Assembly (NCBI GenBank): GCA_014526335.1
Contig: JACTAT010000039.1
Coordinates: forward strand, 1,074,391-1,138,390
Length of the DNA stretch: 64,000 nucleotides
DNA from: Chrysaora quinquecirrha
Taxonomy: Eukaryota > Cnidaria > Scyphozoa > Semaeostomeae > Pelagiidae
Direction of reading: 5' to 3'
The translations under genes were made by a program, and so were the position numbers. Below the pieces are notes generated by a model. That model was not told the origin of the DNA. It was given only the letters and a program-made list of their open reading frames with translations, and ran no database searches. Numbering within the stretch: the first letter of the stretch is position 1; the number at the start of each line of letters is the position of its first letter. This document shows, one piece after another, positions 9,841-21,664 of the stretch.

Positions 9841-12800
9841 CTGTCAGTGATTCATTGATTGACTCCATGGTTGCTTCTCCTTTAGTCTCGGGCAACAGTA
9901 TAGATGCAAACCCAGATAAAAGAGACATGCTTCCCATAACAAGAAATGGTAAAGCTGGGTGAATTTCTTTGAAAACATCGGCAATGAATGGTGCTGTACT
10001 TGAACCAACACGTGCAAGTAACGATGCAAAGCTCATACCTTGTGTCCTATGAAAAACAGAGTTCAATTATGATTGGCTTCCATTTACGCAAGCTGGTTAT
10101 CGTGCAAACCAGCAACATAGGAATTATCAAACAGCTCTTTTGTGTAGCGTTAGACAACAGGTTTAACGAAGGTTAATGGCTGAGGCAGTTGAAGTTTTAT
10201 CTTGGAGAGATTAGGGTTCTTGGAGGAAACAGGTTGCAAGTTGGACCAACCTAGCCTACGAATCCTTGTATTGTGAACGCTCTGTTATGCTAACTGTTGC
10301 ACTGACGTATGGAATTTACAGCTCTTCCCCCAAAAGCTAACAAAGACCACCAGGATGCATTATATTTACAAGTTGTTGTTGTTGAAGAAGGCAGCTCAAA
10401 CTTTTGAAGCGAGCTGTTGTTGTTGTTGGTTTATTCATTGAACCGAAACTGAGACGTAGTGAGTCTGAGACTGAGACTATAATTAGTCTAAGAATAACAT
10501 AGGTAGCAATAAAGCCATGTAACTAGAACAGACCCATCGGTAGCAATACAGCCCTGAAGTTAAAACGGACCCAAACATAACAAGAGCGCTAATACAGCAA
10601 TTCAACGCCTTACGAATACATTGACACGTTTGGCATGCTAAAAGCATTTGTTAAAAGTATAAATAGACTGCTGAACAGTTACCTTATAGTTGTTGGATGA
10701 AGTTCAATCGACCACACATATAAACCACTAAAGGCAAGATTTATGAAGAACTTGCCACTCATTCCACCAACCACACGCATGATTGGGTAGACTAAAACAA
10801 AGAAAAGATTCCCGAATGTTACACAGAAGAACAGGCGAGGGTACATCTTACACATCTTGCAAAAATATCAATATTGGTTTTAGAGTTATATAGTTATACT
10901 GATAATTATTATTAGTATGTTAGTTTGTTAGTTAGGAAATCATTTGGTTGGTAAAATAGTTAGTTAGTTGGTTATTTAGTGCTTCAATTACTTGTGTTTT
11001 TTAGCTAGTTAGTTAGCTAGTTAGTTAGTAAGTTAGTTGGTTAGTCAGTTAGCTAGAGAGTATGTTAATTGGTTAGTTAGGTAGTGAGGTTATTTGCTTA
11101 GTTGACTGGTTAGTTAGTTAATTAGTTATCTAACTTGTTAGCTAGAACCTAAGTCAGATAGCTAGCTACATGGTTACTTAGTTAATTAGTTGTTTAGCTA
11201 GTTAGTTTGTAAGTGAGGTAGTTTGCTATTTGGTTAGTTAGTTAGTCAATTAGTTAGTTAGTTATTAAGTTAATTAGTTAGTTAGTTAATTAGTTAATGA
11301 GTTAGTTAGTTAGTTAGTTCGTTTGCTATTTGGTTGGTTAGTGAGAAAATTCTTTAGTAAGTCATTTGGCCAGTTTGGTTATAAGATAGTTAGTTAGTTG
11401 ATTAGTTAGTTAGTTAGTTAGTTAATTAGGTAGTTATTTAAGGAAACAGTAGGAGATAAGAAAGTGGGACTTAACTTTATTTGAGATAGAACCCGATGCT
11501 CTACTTACATGAAATCGGAGATTTTTCTGGAAGAAATGCAACTAGGCAGCATGATATGCCAGCCAATAACATCGAGATAACGGTTGTCTTTTTGCGGCCT
11601 GCTCTAGAAAATAATTTTTAGTATATTGGTTAAGTTCAGCAATTTAGAAGAAAAGCTTTTCTTTGTTATGAATTTTCTAACTATTAGGACTTGGAAAAAT
11701 GAACAGTTTGATGAGGGAAAAAATTTTTGATGAATGGGGAACAAAACTTTCAGTAGTTTGTTCAGTTCGTTCGGCCACTTAAATGAACAAGCACTCAAAC
11801 ACTGAACATTTATCCGACATATGGATAAGTAAAGTCTTTCATACTTGAATAAGTTTATTGAATTTAATTGAAACTTACTTTTCGAGGCAAGGAACTGCGA
11901 GTATTGTTGACGGGACTTCTACCAGACTTGTTAATGCAAAATCACGATACATGTTGCCACTTAGATCACCAGAAGCACATGTTTTTTATAAGCATATGAA
12001 TTTTCGAAATCAGGCTCGAGTATGCTTAACGAAAAACTTTAAGAAAGCTCAAGTTATGCTTGTGATATGCTTATTTCAATCTTTTCGAAAAGTCAGTTGC
12101 AATCCTGTGCAATACTTTTGTGAGGTAAGTGTACAATGACAATTCTTTATTGAACAAATAAAATCACAATAGAATGACTTCTTTTATTCAGCAAATAGCA
12201 AATATTGTAAGCATGGCTTATGCTTATAAACGTTATGCTCAACACTGAAAACATCGAATGACTAAGCAAAGGGGTGCTTCGAAAAAGTGTACACATTCCA
12301 ATTGAAACAAAAGGATTCTTACAAAATTCCTATGAAAACAATTGTGATTTAAGCTGAGGGTGTACGAGATTCCAAGGAGTGAATTGTCCCTCGGGCTAAG
12401 CAGCAGAAAAATCTTTGGGAAAATTGCATCGCAGAAAAATTGCAAGCAGAAAAATCTCTTGCTTGCAATTTTGAAATTGCGTACCACTCAAAAACTATCA
12501 ACGATTAAGCATTAAGAAGAATGCTGGCTTTAGAAAAGTGAAAATGACAATGAAGTTTGGAAAACAGCAATGTGACCAATAGAATTCATTGATGCAACTC
12601 ATTCTATTGATCATTCCACTGTTTTCCGTAAGCTGGTTGGTGTTCGAAGCACAACACCAATCATCTTCACTGCTCTGATTTGTACATTTTAATTTGTGTC
12701 TAGGATTTCATTCTGAGTCAATTTCCTTGGCCTGTTTCTGCTAATTATTCACCAAGGAGTGATCAAAAAACCTTGTTAAATATTAAAAACAATACTACAA

Positions 12801-14444
12801 GAAGCTTCATTTTAAAGAAAAAGATGTTGTTTTTCTTAAAAACTATATAGTCGGTCAGACATTCCACTGACCATACTCTGAGGATCAAACTTGTTGCCCA
12901 AACTTGTTAAATATGTTTTAAAATGTTTCAAGTGTTCTCCAATGCAAAAACTTTAGTGCAGTTCTAGGTGAAAGCATTACAGGTTGGACAAATCAATAAC
13001 AAACAACTGCAAAGTACTTACAAGTATGTAACAGCAAAAGCGAAGTATGGTGCAGAGCAGATAAGGGTAAGATGTCTCCAGCTTTGAATGTAATATGCCT
13101 GCAATGTCAACAACAGAAGACCTCCAGTACCAAGTAAGAATATTGTACTTCCAACAGTTGACCTGTATTTCTGACCAACAATTTCTGAAGCAAGAACATA
13201 AGCAGAGAGCCCGTATCCAGTTATACCAATACCTGTCAGAACTCTTAATACCATGAATTGCCACATTGAGGTAACAAATGCACTTAGTGAGACAGATGAA
13301 AGGATAAGTGCTCCTGAGATATACATAATTGGTTTTCTGCCAAAGCGATCTGCGGCCATGCCAAGTGGAATGCATCCGAATCCCCATCCAATGAACAATG
13401 CAGAGTTTGCTAATGCTGCCAGCCAATTCTTATCACATACTAGATCAAACTAAAAATACAAATGATATTATGATTTTTGATAATCATCTCCTGAGTACAT
13501 AAATCTTGTTGCCCATTAATACTACATTCCCTCTAATATTGCCACCCTCTCCAATCAGTGGTGTAGCTGGAGCCCCAAAATTGGGGGGCAAAAGAGTATG
13601 CTCAAAGAAAATTAGGGTGCTTAGGATCATAGAAATGAGGGACACAAAATTACGAAAGGGGTCCAGGGGCAGGCTCCTCCAGAAATTTTTCAAAATTCAA
13701 ACTGTAGAATGTTGTAGAATGTATCTTTTTAAGCTATTAAACAACAACATTGTCATCATTTGCTATTAACTTTAGACAATGTCAAACATACATAAACAAT
13801 GATTAACTTCTGGCTTCTACACAAGGGCAGTGTTGGCGACCCCAGCAAATGGGCAAATAGAAATACGAATAACTGGTACAGAAGCAGTTGCTCTTGGCAT
13901 TTGCTTGTCCTTAGCAAACAGCTAACTGTTATTGAAGATTGGGTACAAATGCAATTCTGCTAAATAATATACCTCAGTTACAACAGAGAAACTCCTTGGT
14001 GTAACGTATTCCCAACTGTTTCTAGGCATCGTGCATCTTGCATGGAAACGCTCATCCGCTGCTGTAACAACTCCGCTGAGATTACAAGATGACTGCGTTC
14101 CATTTCTGCATCTCCATGATGGACTATGTCCAGTAAAATACATCAGGAGGACCTGATAAGTAGCTGGAATATTAGCTAAACTAAATATCAAGGTTATCAA
14201 GATCTGATAAATTCCACAACCTCCAACTTCATTTATCATTTCATCCACAGAAACTGCTTTTGGTTCAGGATTTGATCTGTTCTGATTTGAATCAATATTT
14301 GGTAATTTAAATGTCTTCCTGCTTGATTCTTCTTTGCCATCATCTGGGAGAAAATCCACGCTCACGTCTTGGCTCGTAAGTTTGTTGTCCATCATCATTC
14401 ACCAAATGTGTGGGCCTAGGCTATTGACAGGTCTTCTTCTCTAG
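9841..14444 (-). CDS. SLC22-like organic ion transporter (MFS), incomplete model
   Basis: Plasma-membrane solute carrier of the major facilitator superfamily. Exons in coding order: 14444-13973 (ATG at 14398), 13449-13022, a TM7 exon of unsettled 5' edge ending 11879, 11603-11509, 10791-10683 and 10046-9841. Seen: MINEVGGCGIYQ and TM1; a large extracellular loop with Cys and NGT/NLS sites; VVTEFDLVCDKNW; the MFS loop ADRFGRKP; RVLTGIGITGYG; SGDLSGNMYRDFALTSLVE (TM7); GRKKTTVISMLLAGISC (TM8); MSGKFFINLAFSGLYVW then ELHPTTIR; and LLPETKGEATMESINESL. Phases agree between 11879/11603, 11509/10791 and 10683/10046. The cytoplasmic-loop exon expected between TM6 and TM7 (usual PESPRWL motif) was not found between 13022 and 11970, where two repeats are inserted. 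The last exon after 9841 was also not found. Exact substrate unknown. Confidence 0.88.
10380..10620 (-). repeat. retroposon-like sequence with inverted (AAC)n tail
   Basis: TTGTTGTTG tracts at 10372-10430 precede ATTGAACCGAAACTGAGACG and a degenerate internal duplication (GTAGCAATAAAGCC and GTAGCAATACAGCC). On the minus strand this looks like a retroposon body with an AAC tail. It lies in the SLC22-like gene intron between 10683 and 10046. Weak call. Confidence 0.4.
10913..11436. repeat. (TTAG)n microsatellite
   Basis: About 520 bp of degenerate TTAG/GTTA units in the SLC22-like gene intron between exons 11603-11509 and 10791-10683. Confidence 0.9.
11684..11785. mobile_element. MITE remnant, TTAGG(N)CTTGG family
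   Basis: Begins TTAGGACTTGGAAAAATGAA and ends CAGTTCGTTCGGCCACTTAA. It resembles the element at 63737-63928 (AATGAACTGAAC / TTCAGTTCATTTGGCC ends) but is shorter. In an intron of the SLC22-like gene. Confidence 0.5.
12250..12400. mobile_element. hairpin repeat, GAGTGAATTGTCCCTCG family
   Basis: Carries AATTGAAACAAAAGGATTC and GTACGAGATTCCAAGGAGTG then AATTGTCCCTCGG. Related copies lie at 4180-4280, 4735-4815, 29265-29400, 39555-39700 and 40010-40135. At 29265-29400 the two ends (GAGGGACTCAATTCACTC and GGAGTGAAATGTCCCTCG) are inverted copies of each other, so it is a palindromic MITE. Confidence 0.6.
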
Positions 14445-14575
14445 CTAAAAAAACATGCACAAATCACATACAGGTTCGGATTTTACTATTACATGCTTTT
14501 ATCATTACAAAACTAAGCAAAGGTATACAAAGTTTCTGAAATTTAGCTTTTTGTAACGAATATTTTAAGCCTTAC

Positions 14576-14616
14576 CTTGGGAGAAGTGTTTTCGCAGTTA
14601 AGTCCATGTCCGCCAT
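14576..14616 (-). other. 5' leader exon with upstream ORF of the SLC22-like gene
   Basis: On the minus strand an ATG at 14616 opens MADMDLTAKTLLP and meets a good donor (AAG|GTAAGG, exon end 14576). Spliced to the acceptor before 14444 (TTTTTTTAG|CTAGAG), the frame stops one codon later, at a TAG in the first bases of the next exon. The main ATG at 14398 follows. This would be a 14-codon uORF in a spliced leader. Inferred from splice consensus only. Confidence 0.5.
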
Positions 14617-14639
14617 TGAAAAAGTTGCTACCTATTAAA

Positions 14640-17120
14640 CAAAACAAGAAGTCTAGCACTAGATTATAGTTGACTTATGCAAATAGTGACGTACCAGTTC
14701 AATGCAGCAAACTCATAATCTTGGCATGTAACAAGCAAAAACAACTGATCCGGTGCTGAGATGAATGCTCCCCGCTTGCATCCACAATGCCGAGACAATG
14801 TGGCTGAGGCGTCGCATCTTACGGTGGTTCCCGTTACAGGAAATCGCTATTCTCCCATGAGTCTTCCGCCAGCTTCCGGGGAGGGAATATCCGGTCCCCA
14901 GGCCTGCTTACGCAATGGATACCCCTAATGCTTTCACTTCCAACTCATGACACCGAATCGAAATTTATTAGGTCTATCATCGTATTTACAGATTATTTTC
15001 CACTTGATGAAATTATTGTGGGAAAGGATCTGACGCACATGCGTTTTGTGTTGGCTCGCAGACTTTTCTTTCATAAAATACTTAAGACTCGATGGAAAAG
15101 AAAAGAAATGAAATGAAATAAAAGCATAAATGGTTAACATAATTCCAGCACTAACAACGAGGCCTAACGAGGCTACAAATAGGCTACAAATTAACTGAAC
15201 ATTAATGTTGAGGCTTTGGCAAAACTACATATGTTGGTTATTGGTTTATAGCAGTTGCTTGGACTCACTACCTGAGTCCCAGTTATCGCTGATGAGACTG
15301 AGGCCAACACTAAAATGAGATCGCTCAACTGGGTAGTTGTAGTTGTAGGTAGTTGTAGCGGGGTTGTCGGGGTAGTGGAGGAGCGAAAACTAACGACTCA
15401 TGCAATAGGTCTAGCAGTTGCTTATGAACAAAGCAGGAGGTTAGAAAAGGGAACTACTCAGCACGACAGGCTACATTAGAATAGCAGGCTACAGAATTTT
15501 CACTGCACGTAGTGATGATGCAAGAGGCTACAATTCGGGTAGATTTAGCGTTGTTTCCGATGCGTTGCTGGTTGCGGGTGAGGTTGTAAAATGTTGTGGC
15601 GACGCTTTGGAGACCGGGTTTGGAGACATTTGTATAATTATTGCAACAAAAGTCAGCTATGAATTGGTTATTATCGAGTTGGTTATTGGTGAAGCAAGCG
15701 ATAACAGGCTACTGAAAAAGGCAGCTTGTTACTACACAAAGCTGCATGTGGATGAAAAAGCTAGTCAACTCTTTATACCTAGCCAGCATATTGATACTTT
15801 CAAGATTACTGACAGTCCTTCATTCAGCGTGCAAGTAACAAACATAACAAATTTTATGACAGCTGACTCGGGGGGATGGCAGAGGCGGATCTAGCGGGCC
15901 GCGTGGGTCGTGAGACCCCGGTATTACCTGCAAACGAAAATATAAAGCGAAATTCTGTATTTCGCTCCGTAAATTCGGCAAATTTCGGTACTTGGTTCCG
16001 TTGATTCGGTAAAGTACGGTATAAAACATCGGGAAACGCACATCTGTAAAGCAGGGAGTCCACTAAAATTCTTGCGTAAGTTCACCACAAGGGCAAGTGC
16101 TTTGAAGAAGGAATAATTTGAATAAATTAGCGATTCTAGCAGCAAGCGAACTTAAGCAATGACTAAATAAACGAATGTCCCGTAATGAAACAGCGAATTG
16201 TAAAATGTCTTCATTATTTTGACATGTTTGAATATTAAATGTTTTTTAAAAATACATCTTAACTGTGTCTTGTACCTCCCACTTTCATTGATTGACCAGG
16301 CTTTATTGATTTGATAAAATTGGTTGCTTATCTAAAAATAAAAGAAAAATAAAATGTCAAAATTTGATCAAGACAAAACAAGTGTTTGCAGAAAGAGCTA
16401 TACTGCTTTCAAACTGACACAATTAATCTAGCTTTATTTAAACCAGGTAAGATTTTCATCAATCAAATCAATTGACCAATCACAGCGCAACATTTTTAAC
16501 AGGTTTAAATTAAGCCAGTTTAACTTGGCAGTGTGAATGCGGTACTACTTGATTCCTCACGTGAACCATTAGGCTAATTTTATTGGTTAGTTTTCTCACG
16601 TGAATCACTTCACAAATTCTATTGGTTCGTTTCGTCTAAAGAACTACTCAGCTAATTCTATGGGTCATCTAAGATCTGTGTTCCCCCTGAGCTGATTGGT
16701 GCAAAACACAATACTAATCGAGCAGTTCTTCTCTTACTGGCTATTCAGATCAATATGGCTTAACATTCTTTTGTAACTAATAAATACGGCCTATTTCTAA
16801 CTACCGTCAGTAACTAGTAGGGTTATCTTTGTTAATTATTCAACGGTCAAGTGTCATAGAACGGTCATATTTCTCATAAGGTGGTCATCTCGGACAAGGG
16901 ACGTAATGAGAAGGAGGGTTTTCTCCCTAACATGGTGGTCTTATTGGTAACAGAACGGTCAACTGTGTTTTAGGATCTATAGTATAACATAGGATGTCTC
17001 TGCAAAAAGTACTGCTATCTATGTTAGACGTCGGTCTTCTTATATAAGGTGGTCTGAGTCACTGTAGTTTGGAAGGTCATTAATGTTACTGAATGGTCAC
17101 CTCTGTCAAAGAACGGCACA
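14640..17120. other. intergenic with repeats, no gene recognised
   Basis: Holds the second copy of the 1451-1590 repeat (about 15255-15415), an unassigned 109-codon open frame (15565-15894), and CACGTGAA-rich repeat text at 16540-16790. At 16840-17100 there is a cluster of short GGTCA/GGTGGTC motifs leading into the large satellite element. No exon with family resemblance on either strand. Confidence 0.6.
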
Positions 17121-17123
17121 GTC

Positions 17124-20100
17124 TTACACCCTGGCTAAACGACCAAACTTTGATCAAGCATTGTCAAACATTTGAAGTTTGCTTGTCAAGCAAAATGTTC
17201 TACCGTTTTGTCATGTTACAAACAATCGCTCGTCAAACATTCGAAATTAGCTTGTCAAGCAAAATGTTTTACCGTTTTGTCATGTCGAAAACATTGCTAG
17301 TCAAACATTCGAAATTAGCTTGTCAAGTAAAATGTTTCACCGTTTTGTCATGTTACAAACAATTGCTCGTCAAACATTTGAAATTAGCTTGTCAAGCAAA
17401 ATGTTTTCCCGTTTTGTCATGTTACAAACAATCGCTCGTCAAACATTTGAAATTAGCTTGTCAAGCAAAATGTTTTACCGTTTTGTCATGTCGAAAACAT
17501 TGCTAGTCAAACATTCGAAATTAGCTTGTCAAGTAAAATGTTTCACCGTTTTGTCATGTTACAAACAATTGCTCGTCAAACATTTGAAATAAGCTTGTCA
17601 AGCAAAATGTTTTACCGTTTTGTCATGTCGAAAACATTGCTCGTCAAACATTTGAAATAAGCTTGTCAAGGAAAATGTTTTACCGTTTTGTCATGTTGAA
17701 AACATTGCTCGTCAAACATTTTAAATTAGCTTGTCAAGCAAAATGTTCTACCGTTTTGTCATGTCGAAAACATTGCTCGTCAAACATTTGAAATAAGCTT
17801 GTCAAGGAAAATGTTTTACCGTTTTGTCAAGTCGAGAAACATTGTTTGTTAAACATTTGAAATTAGCTTGTCAAGCAAAATGTTTTCCCGTTTTGTCATG
17901 TCGAAAACATTGCTCGTCAAACATTTGAAATAAGCTTGTCAAGCAAAAGGTTTTACCGTTTTGTCATGTCGCAAATCATTTGCTTGTCAAACATTTGAAA
18001 TTAGGTTGCCAAGCAAAATGTTTTACCGTTTTGTCATGTCGCAAAACATTTTTGTTAAACATTTGAAACTAGCTTGTCAAGCAAAAGGTTTTACCGTTTT
18101 GTCATGTCGCAAATCATTTGCTTGTCAAACATTTGAAATTAGGTTGCCAAGCAAAATGTTTTACCGTTTTGTCATGTCGCAAAACATTTTTTGTTAAACA
18201 TTTGAAACTAGCTTGTCAAGCAAAAGGTTTTACCGTTTTGTCATGTCGCAAATCATTTGCTTGTCAAACATTTGAAATTAGGTTGCCAAGCAAAATGTTT
18301 TACCGTTTTGTCATGTCGCAAAACATTTTTTGTTAAACATTTGAAACTAGCTTGTCAAGCAAAAGGTTTTACCGTTTTGTCATGTCGCAAATCATTTGCT
18401 TGTCAAACATTTGAAATTAGGTTGCCAAGCAAAATGTTTTACCGTTTTGTCATGTCGCAAAACATTTTTGTTAAACATTTGAAACTAGCTTGTCAAGCAA
18501 AAGGTTTTACCGTTTTGTCATGTCGCAAATCATTTGCTTGTCAAACATTTGAAATTAGGTTGCCAAGCAAAATGTTTTACCGTTTTGTCATGTCGCAAAA
18601 CATTTTTTGTTAAACATTTGAAACTAGCTTGTCAAGCAAAAGGTTTTACCGTTTTGTCATGTCGCAAATCATTTGCTTGTCAAACATTTGAAATTAGCTT
18701 GTCAAGCAAAATGCTTTCCCGTTTTGTCATGTCGAAAACATTGCTCGTCAAACATTTGAAATAAGCTTGTCAAGCAAAAGGTTTTACCGTTTTGTCATGT
18801 CGCAAATCATTTGCTTGTCAAACATTTGAAATTAGGTTGCCAAGCAAAATGTTTTACCGTTTTGTCATGTCGCAAAACATTTTTTGTTAAACATTTGAAA
18901 TTAGGTTGCCAAGCAAAATGTTTTACCGTTTTGTCATGTCGCAAATCATTTGCTTGTCAAACATTTGAAATTAGGTTGCCAAGCAAAATGTTTTACCGTT
19001 TTGTCATGTCGCAAAACATTTTTTGTTAAACATTTGAAATTAGCTTGTCAAGCAAAATGTTTTACCGTTTTGTCATGTCGCAAATCATTTGCTTGTCAAA
19101 CATTTGAAATTAGCTTGTCAAGCAAAATGTTTTACCGTTTTGTCATGTCGCAAAACATTTTTTGTTAAACATTTGAAACTAGCTTGTCAAGCAAAAGGTT
19201 TTACCGTTTTGTCATGTCGCAAATCATTTGCTTGTCAAACATTTGAAATTAGCTTGTCAAGCAAAATGTTTTACCGTTTTGTCATGTCGCAAAACATTTT
19301 TTGTTAAACATTTGAAATTAGCTTGTCAAGCAAAATGTTTTACCGTTTTGTCATGTCGAAAACATTGCTAGTCAAACATTCGAAATTAGCTTGTCAAGTA
19401 AAATGTTTCACCGTTTTGTCATGTTACAAACAATTGCTCGTCAAACATTTGAAATAAGCTTGTCAAGCAAAATGTTTTACCGTTTTGTCATGTCGAAAAC
19501 ATTGCTCGTCAAACATTTGAAATAAGCTTGTCAAGCAAAAGGTTTTACCGTTTTGTCATGTCGCAAATCATTTGCTTGTCAAACATTTGAAATTAGGTTG
19601 CCAAGCAAAATGTTTTACCGTTTTGTCATGTCGAAAACATTGCTCGTCAAACATTTGAAATAAGCTTGTCAAGCAAAAGGTTTTACCGTTTTGTCATGTC
19701 GCAAATCATTTGCTTGTCAAACATTTGAAATTAGGTTGCCAAGCAAAATGTTTTACCGTTTTGTCATGTCGAAAACATTGCTCGTCAAACATTTGAAATA
19801 AGCTTGTCAAGCAAAAGGTTTTACCGTTTTGTCATGTCGCAAATCATTTGCTTGTCAAACATTTGAAATTAGGTTGCCAAGCAAAATGTTTTACCGTTTT
19901 GTCATGTCGAAAACATTGCTCGTCAAACATTTGAAATAAGCTTGTCAAGCAAAATGTTTTACCGTTTTGTCATGTCGCAAAACATTTTTTGTTAAACATT
20001 TGAAACTAGCTTGTCAAGCAAAAGGTTTTACCGTTTTGTCATGTCACAAACAATTGCTCGTCAAACATTTGAAATAAGCTTGTCAAGGAAAATGTTTTAC

Positions 20101-20851
20101 CGTTTTGTCATGTCGAAAACATTGCTCGTCAAACATTTTAAATTAGCTTGTCAAGCAAAATGTTTTACCGTTTTGTCATGTCGAAAACATTGCTCGTCAA
20201 ACATTTGAAATAAGCTTGTCAAGGAAAATGTTTTACCGTTTTGTCAAGTCGAGAAACATTGTTTGTTAAACATTTGAAATTAGCTTCTCAAGCAAAACGT
20301 TTTCCCGTTTTGTCGTGTTACAAACGATTGCTCGTCAGACATTTGAAATTAGCTTGTCAAGCAAAATGTTCTACCGTTTTGTCATGTCGAAAAACATTGC
20401 TTGTCAAACATTTGAAATTAGCTTGTCAAGCAAAATGTTTCACCCTTTTGTCATGTCACAAACATTACCCCTCAAACATTTGAAATTAGCTTGTCAAGCA
20501 AAACGTTCTACCGTTTTGTCATGTTGAAAAACATTGCTTGTCAAACATTTGAAATTGGCTTGTCAAGCAAAATGTTCTACCGTTTTGTCCTGTCGCAAAA
20601 CATTGCTTGTCAAACATTTGAAATAAGCTTGTCAAGCAAAATTTTCTACCGTTTTGTCATGTCGAGAAACATTGTTTGTTAAACATTTGAAATTAGGTTG
20701 TCAAGCAAAATGTTTTACCTTTTTGCCAAGTTGCAAAACAGCACGTTGTGCTCAATGTTGTTTCTCGAGCAATGTTTTGTTCGTTCAAACATTGCTTGAT
20801 AAGCAACATTTCGAATGTTTAACAATGTTCGATGGTTTGGCTTAGGCCTAA
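17124..20851. mobile_element. MITE-derived element carrying a 3.6-kb internal satellite
   Basis: The left end reads TTACACCCTGGCTAAACGAC then AAGCATTGTCAAACATTTGAA. The right end, reverse-complemented, reads TTAGGCCTAAGCCAAACCAT then AACATTGTTAAACATTCGAA. These are degenerate terminal inverted repeats of the same family as 30703-30830, a 128-bp single-unit element. Everything between is the tandem array. Single-unit relatives containing the same internal text (AAACGTCCCACCGTTTGGCA) lie at 25393-25600. Confidence 0.7.
17150..20740. repeat. ~69-bp tandem satellite, about 52 units
   Basis: Unit core: CAAACATTTGAAATTAGCTT, GTCAAGCAAAATGTTTTACC, GTTTTGTCATGTCG, then a variable spacer. The unit is 69 bp with one-base variants, so long frames stay open and give repeated peptides (SSKMFYRFVMS) that are not genes. 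Between about 17940 and 19320 two unit types alternate (one with AGGTTGCCAAGC, one with AAACTAGCTTGTC and AAAGG), making a 139-bp higher-order repeat. Toward both ends the units are more diverged. Confidence 0.95.
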
Positions 20852-20920
20852 CAAAATGGTATAGTCCATATAACATCAATGTGATCGTTATCAAAAAGGA
20901 CCACACCTCCCAAAACCAAT

Positions 20921-21187
20921 CCGTCATTATATGCCAGTAAGTTATCCGTCATAATAAGTAATAAGTGCAAAAATATAAAATTTAAAAAAGATATGATGCA
21001 GAAAAAGACAAATACTCATCTTTTATTTTAATGATTAAACGTGTCTCTTAGTTTTACATCATATGGTAAACAAAAATATAAAATTTCAAATAAACTTTTA
21101 TAAAAATTGCAATGAACTAAAATGCATGAAGTGCGATCGAACAAAATTAAATTTTTTTCTCTGCTAAACACTGGGGCATAATGACGG
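20921..21187. mobile_element. MITE with CCGTCATTATATGCC ends
   Basis: Left end CCGTCATTATATGCCAGT. Right end ACTGGGGCATAATGACGG, its near-perfect inverse. The interior is AT-rich without coding sequence. Intergenic. Confidence 0.6.
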
Positions 21188-21664
21188 AAGAGTTAGGCTG
21201 TGCTGTAAGATGATTTGAAGGAAAAAGCCGGCGCAGGAAGACCGGGCAAACTGATTTTCGGACATACTGAACTGAATTATTTTTAAAGTCGAAGTCATTT
21301 ATCACGGGGGTCAGACCAAAGGTTCTTTCCTAAAAATTACTTTGATAAAGACGGACAAACAGCAAACACCTTCTGTCATCATACCCCCGTCTAAAAGATC
21401 TACAACAACAACTAATAAGTTATATCAATAATGCATAAAAACTCAAAAAAATAAAACTCAAAATGACTTTCTAAATTTCAAAAAACAGAGGAAAGACTGA
21501 AGAAAACTAAAAACTAAGTTTTCACGTGACTGTAAGATTCAAAAAAGAAAATTGAGATGAGGAGATGAAGTAATGTGATATTGCATGAAAACTGGAACAA
21601 AAAGTGAAAAAAATTAGACTCCTGAAGACAAAAATCAACGATCTGGTATAATTAGTAGTTTGAA

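Noticed and set aside
15565..15894. 109-codon open frame without repeats
   Set aside because: No family resemblance, no splice partner, no upstream signal; sits among repeats. Not enough to call a gene.
17093..20682. Many plus-strand ORFs encoding SSKMFYRFVMS-type repeats
   Set aside because: Translations of the 69-bp satellite; unit length divisible by three keeps frames open. No domain, start context or splice structure.
17150..20740. CRISPR-like array
   Set aside because: Repeats are contiguous with no unique spacers, and the DNA is animal.
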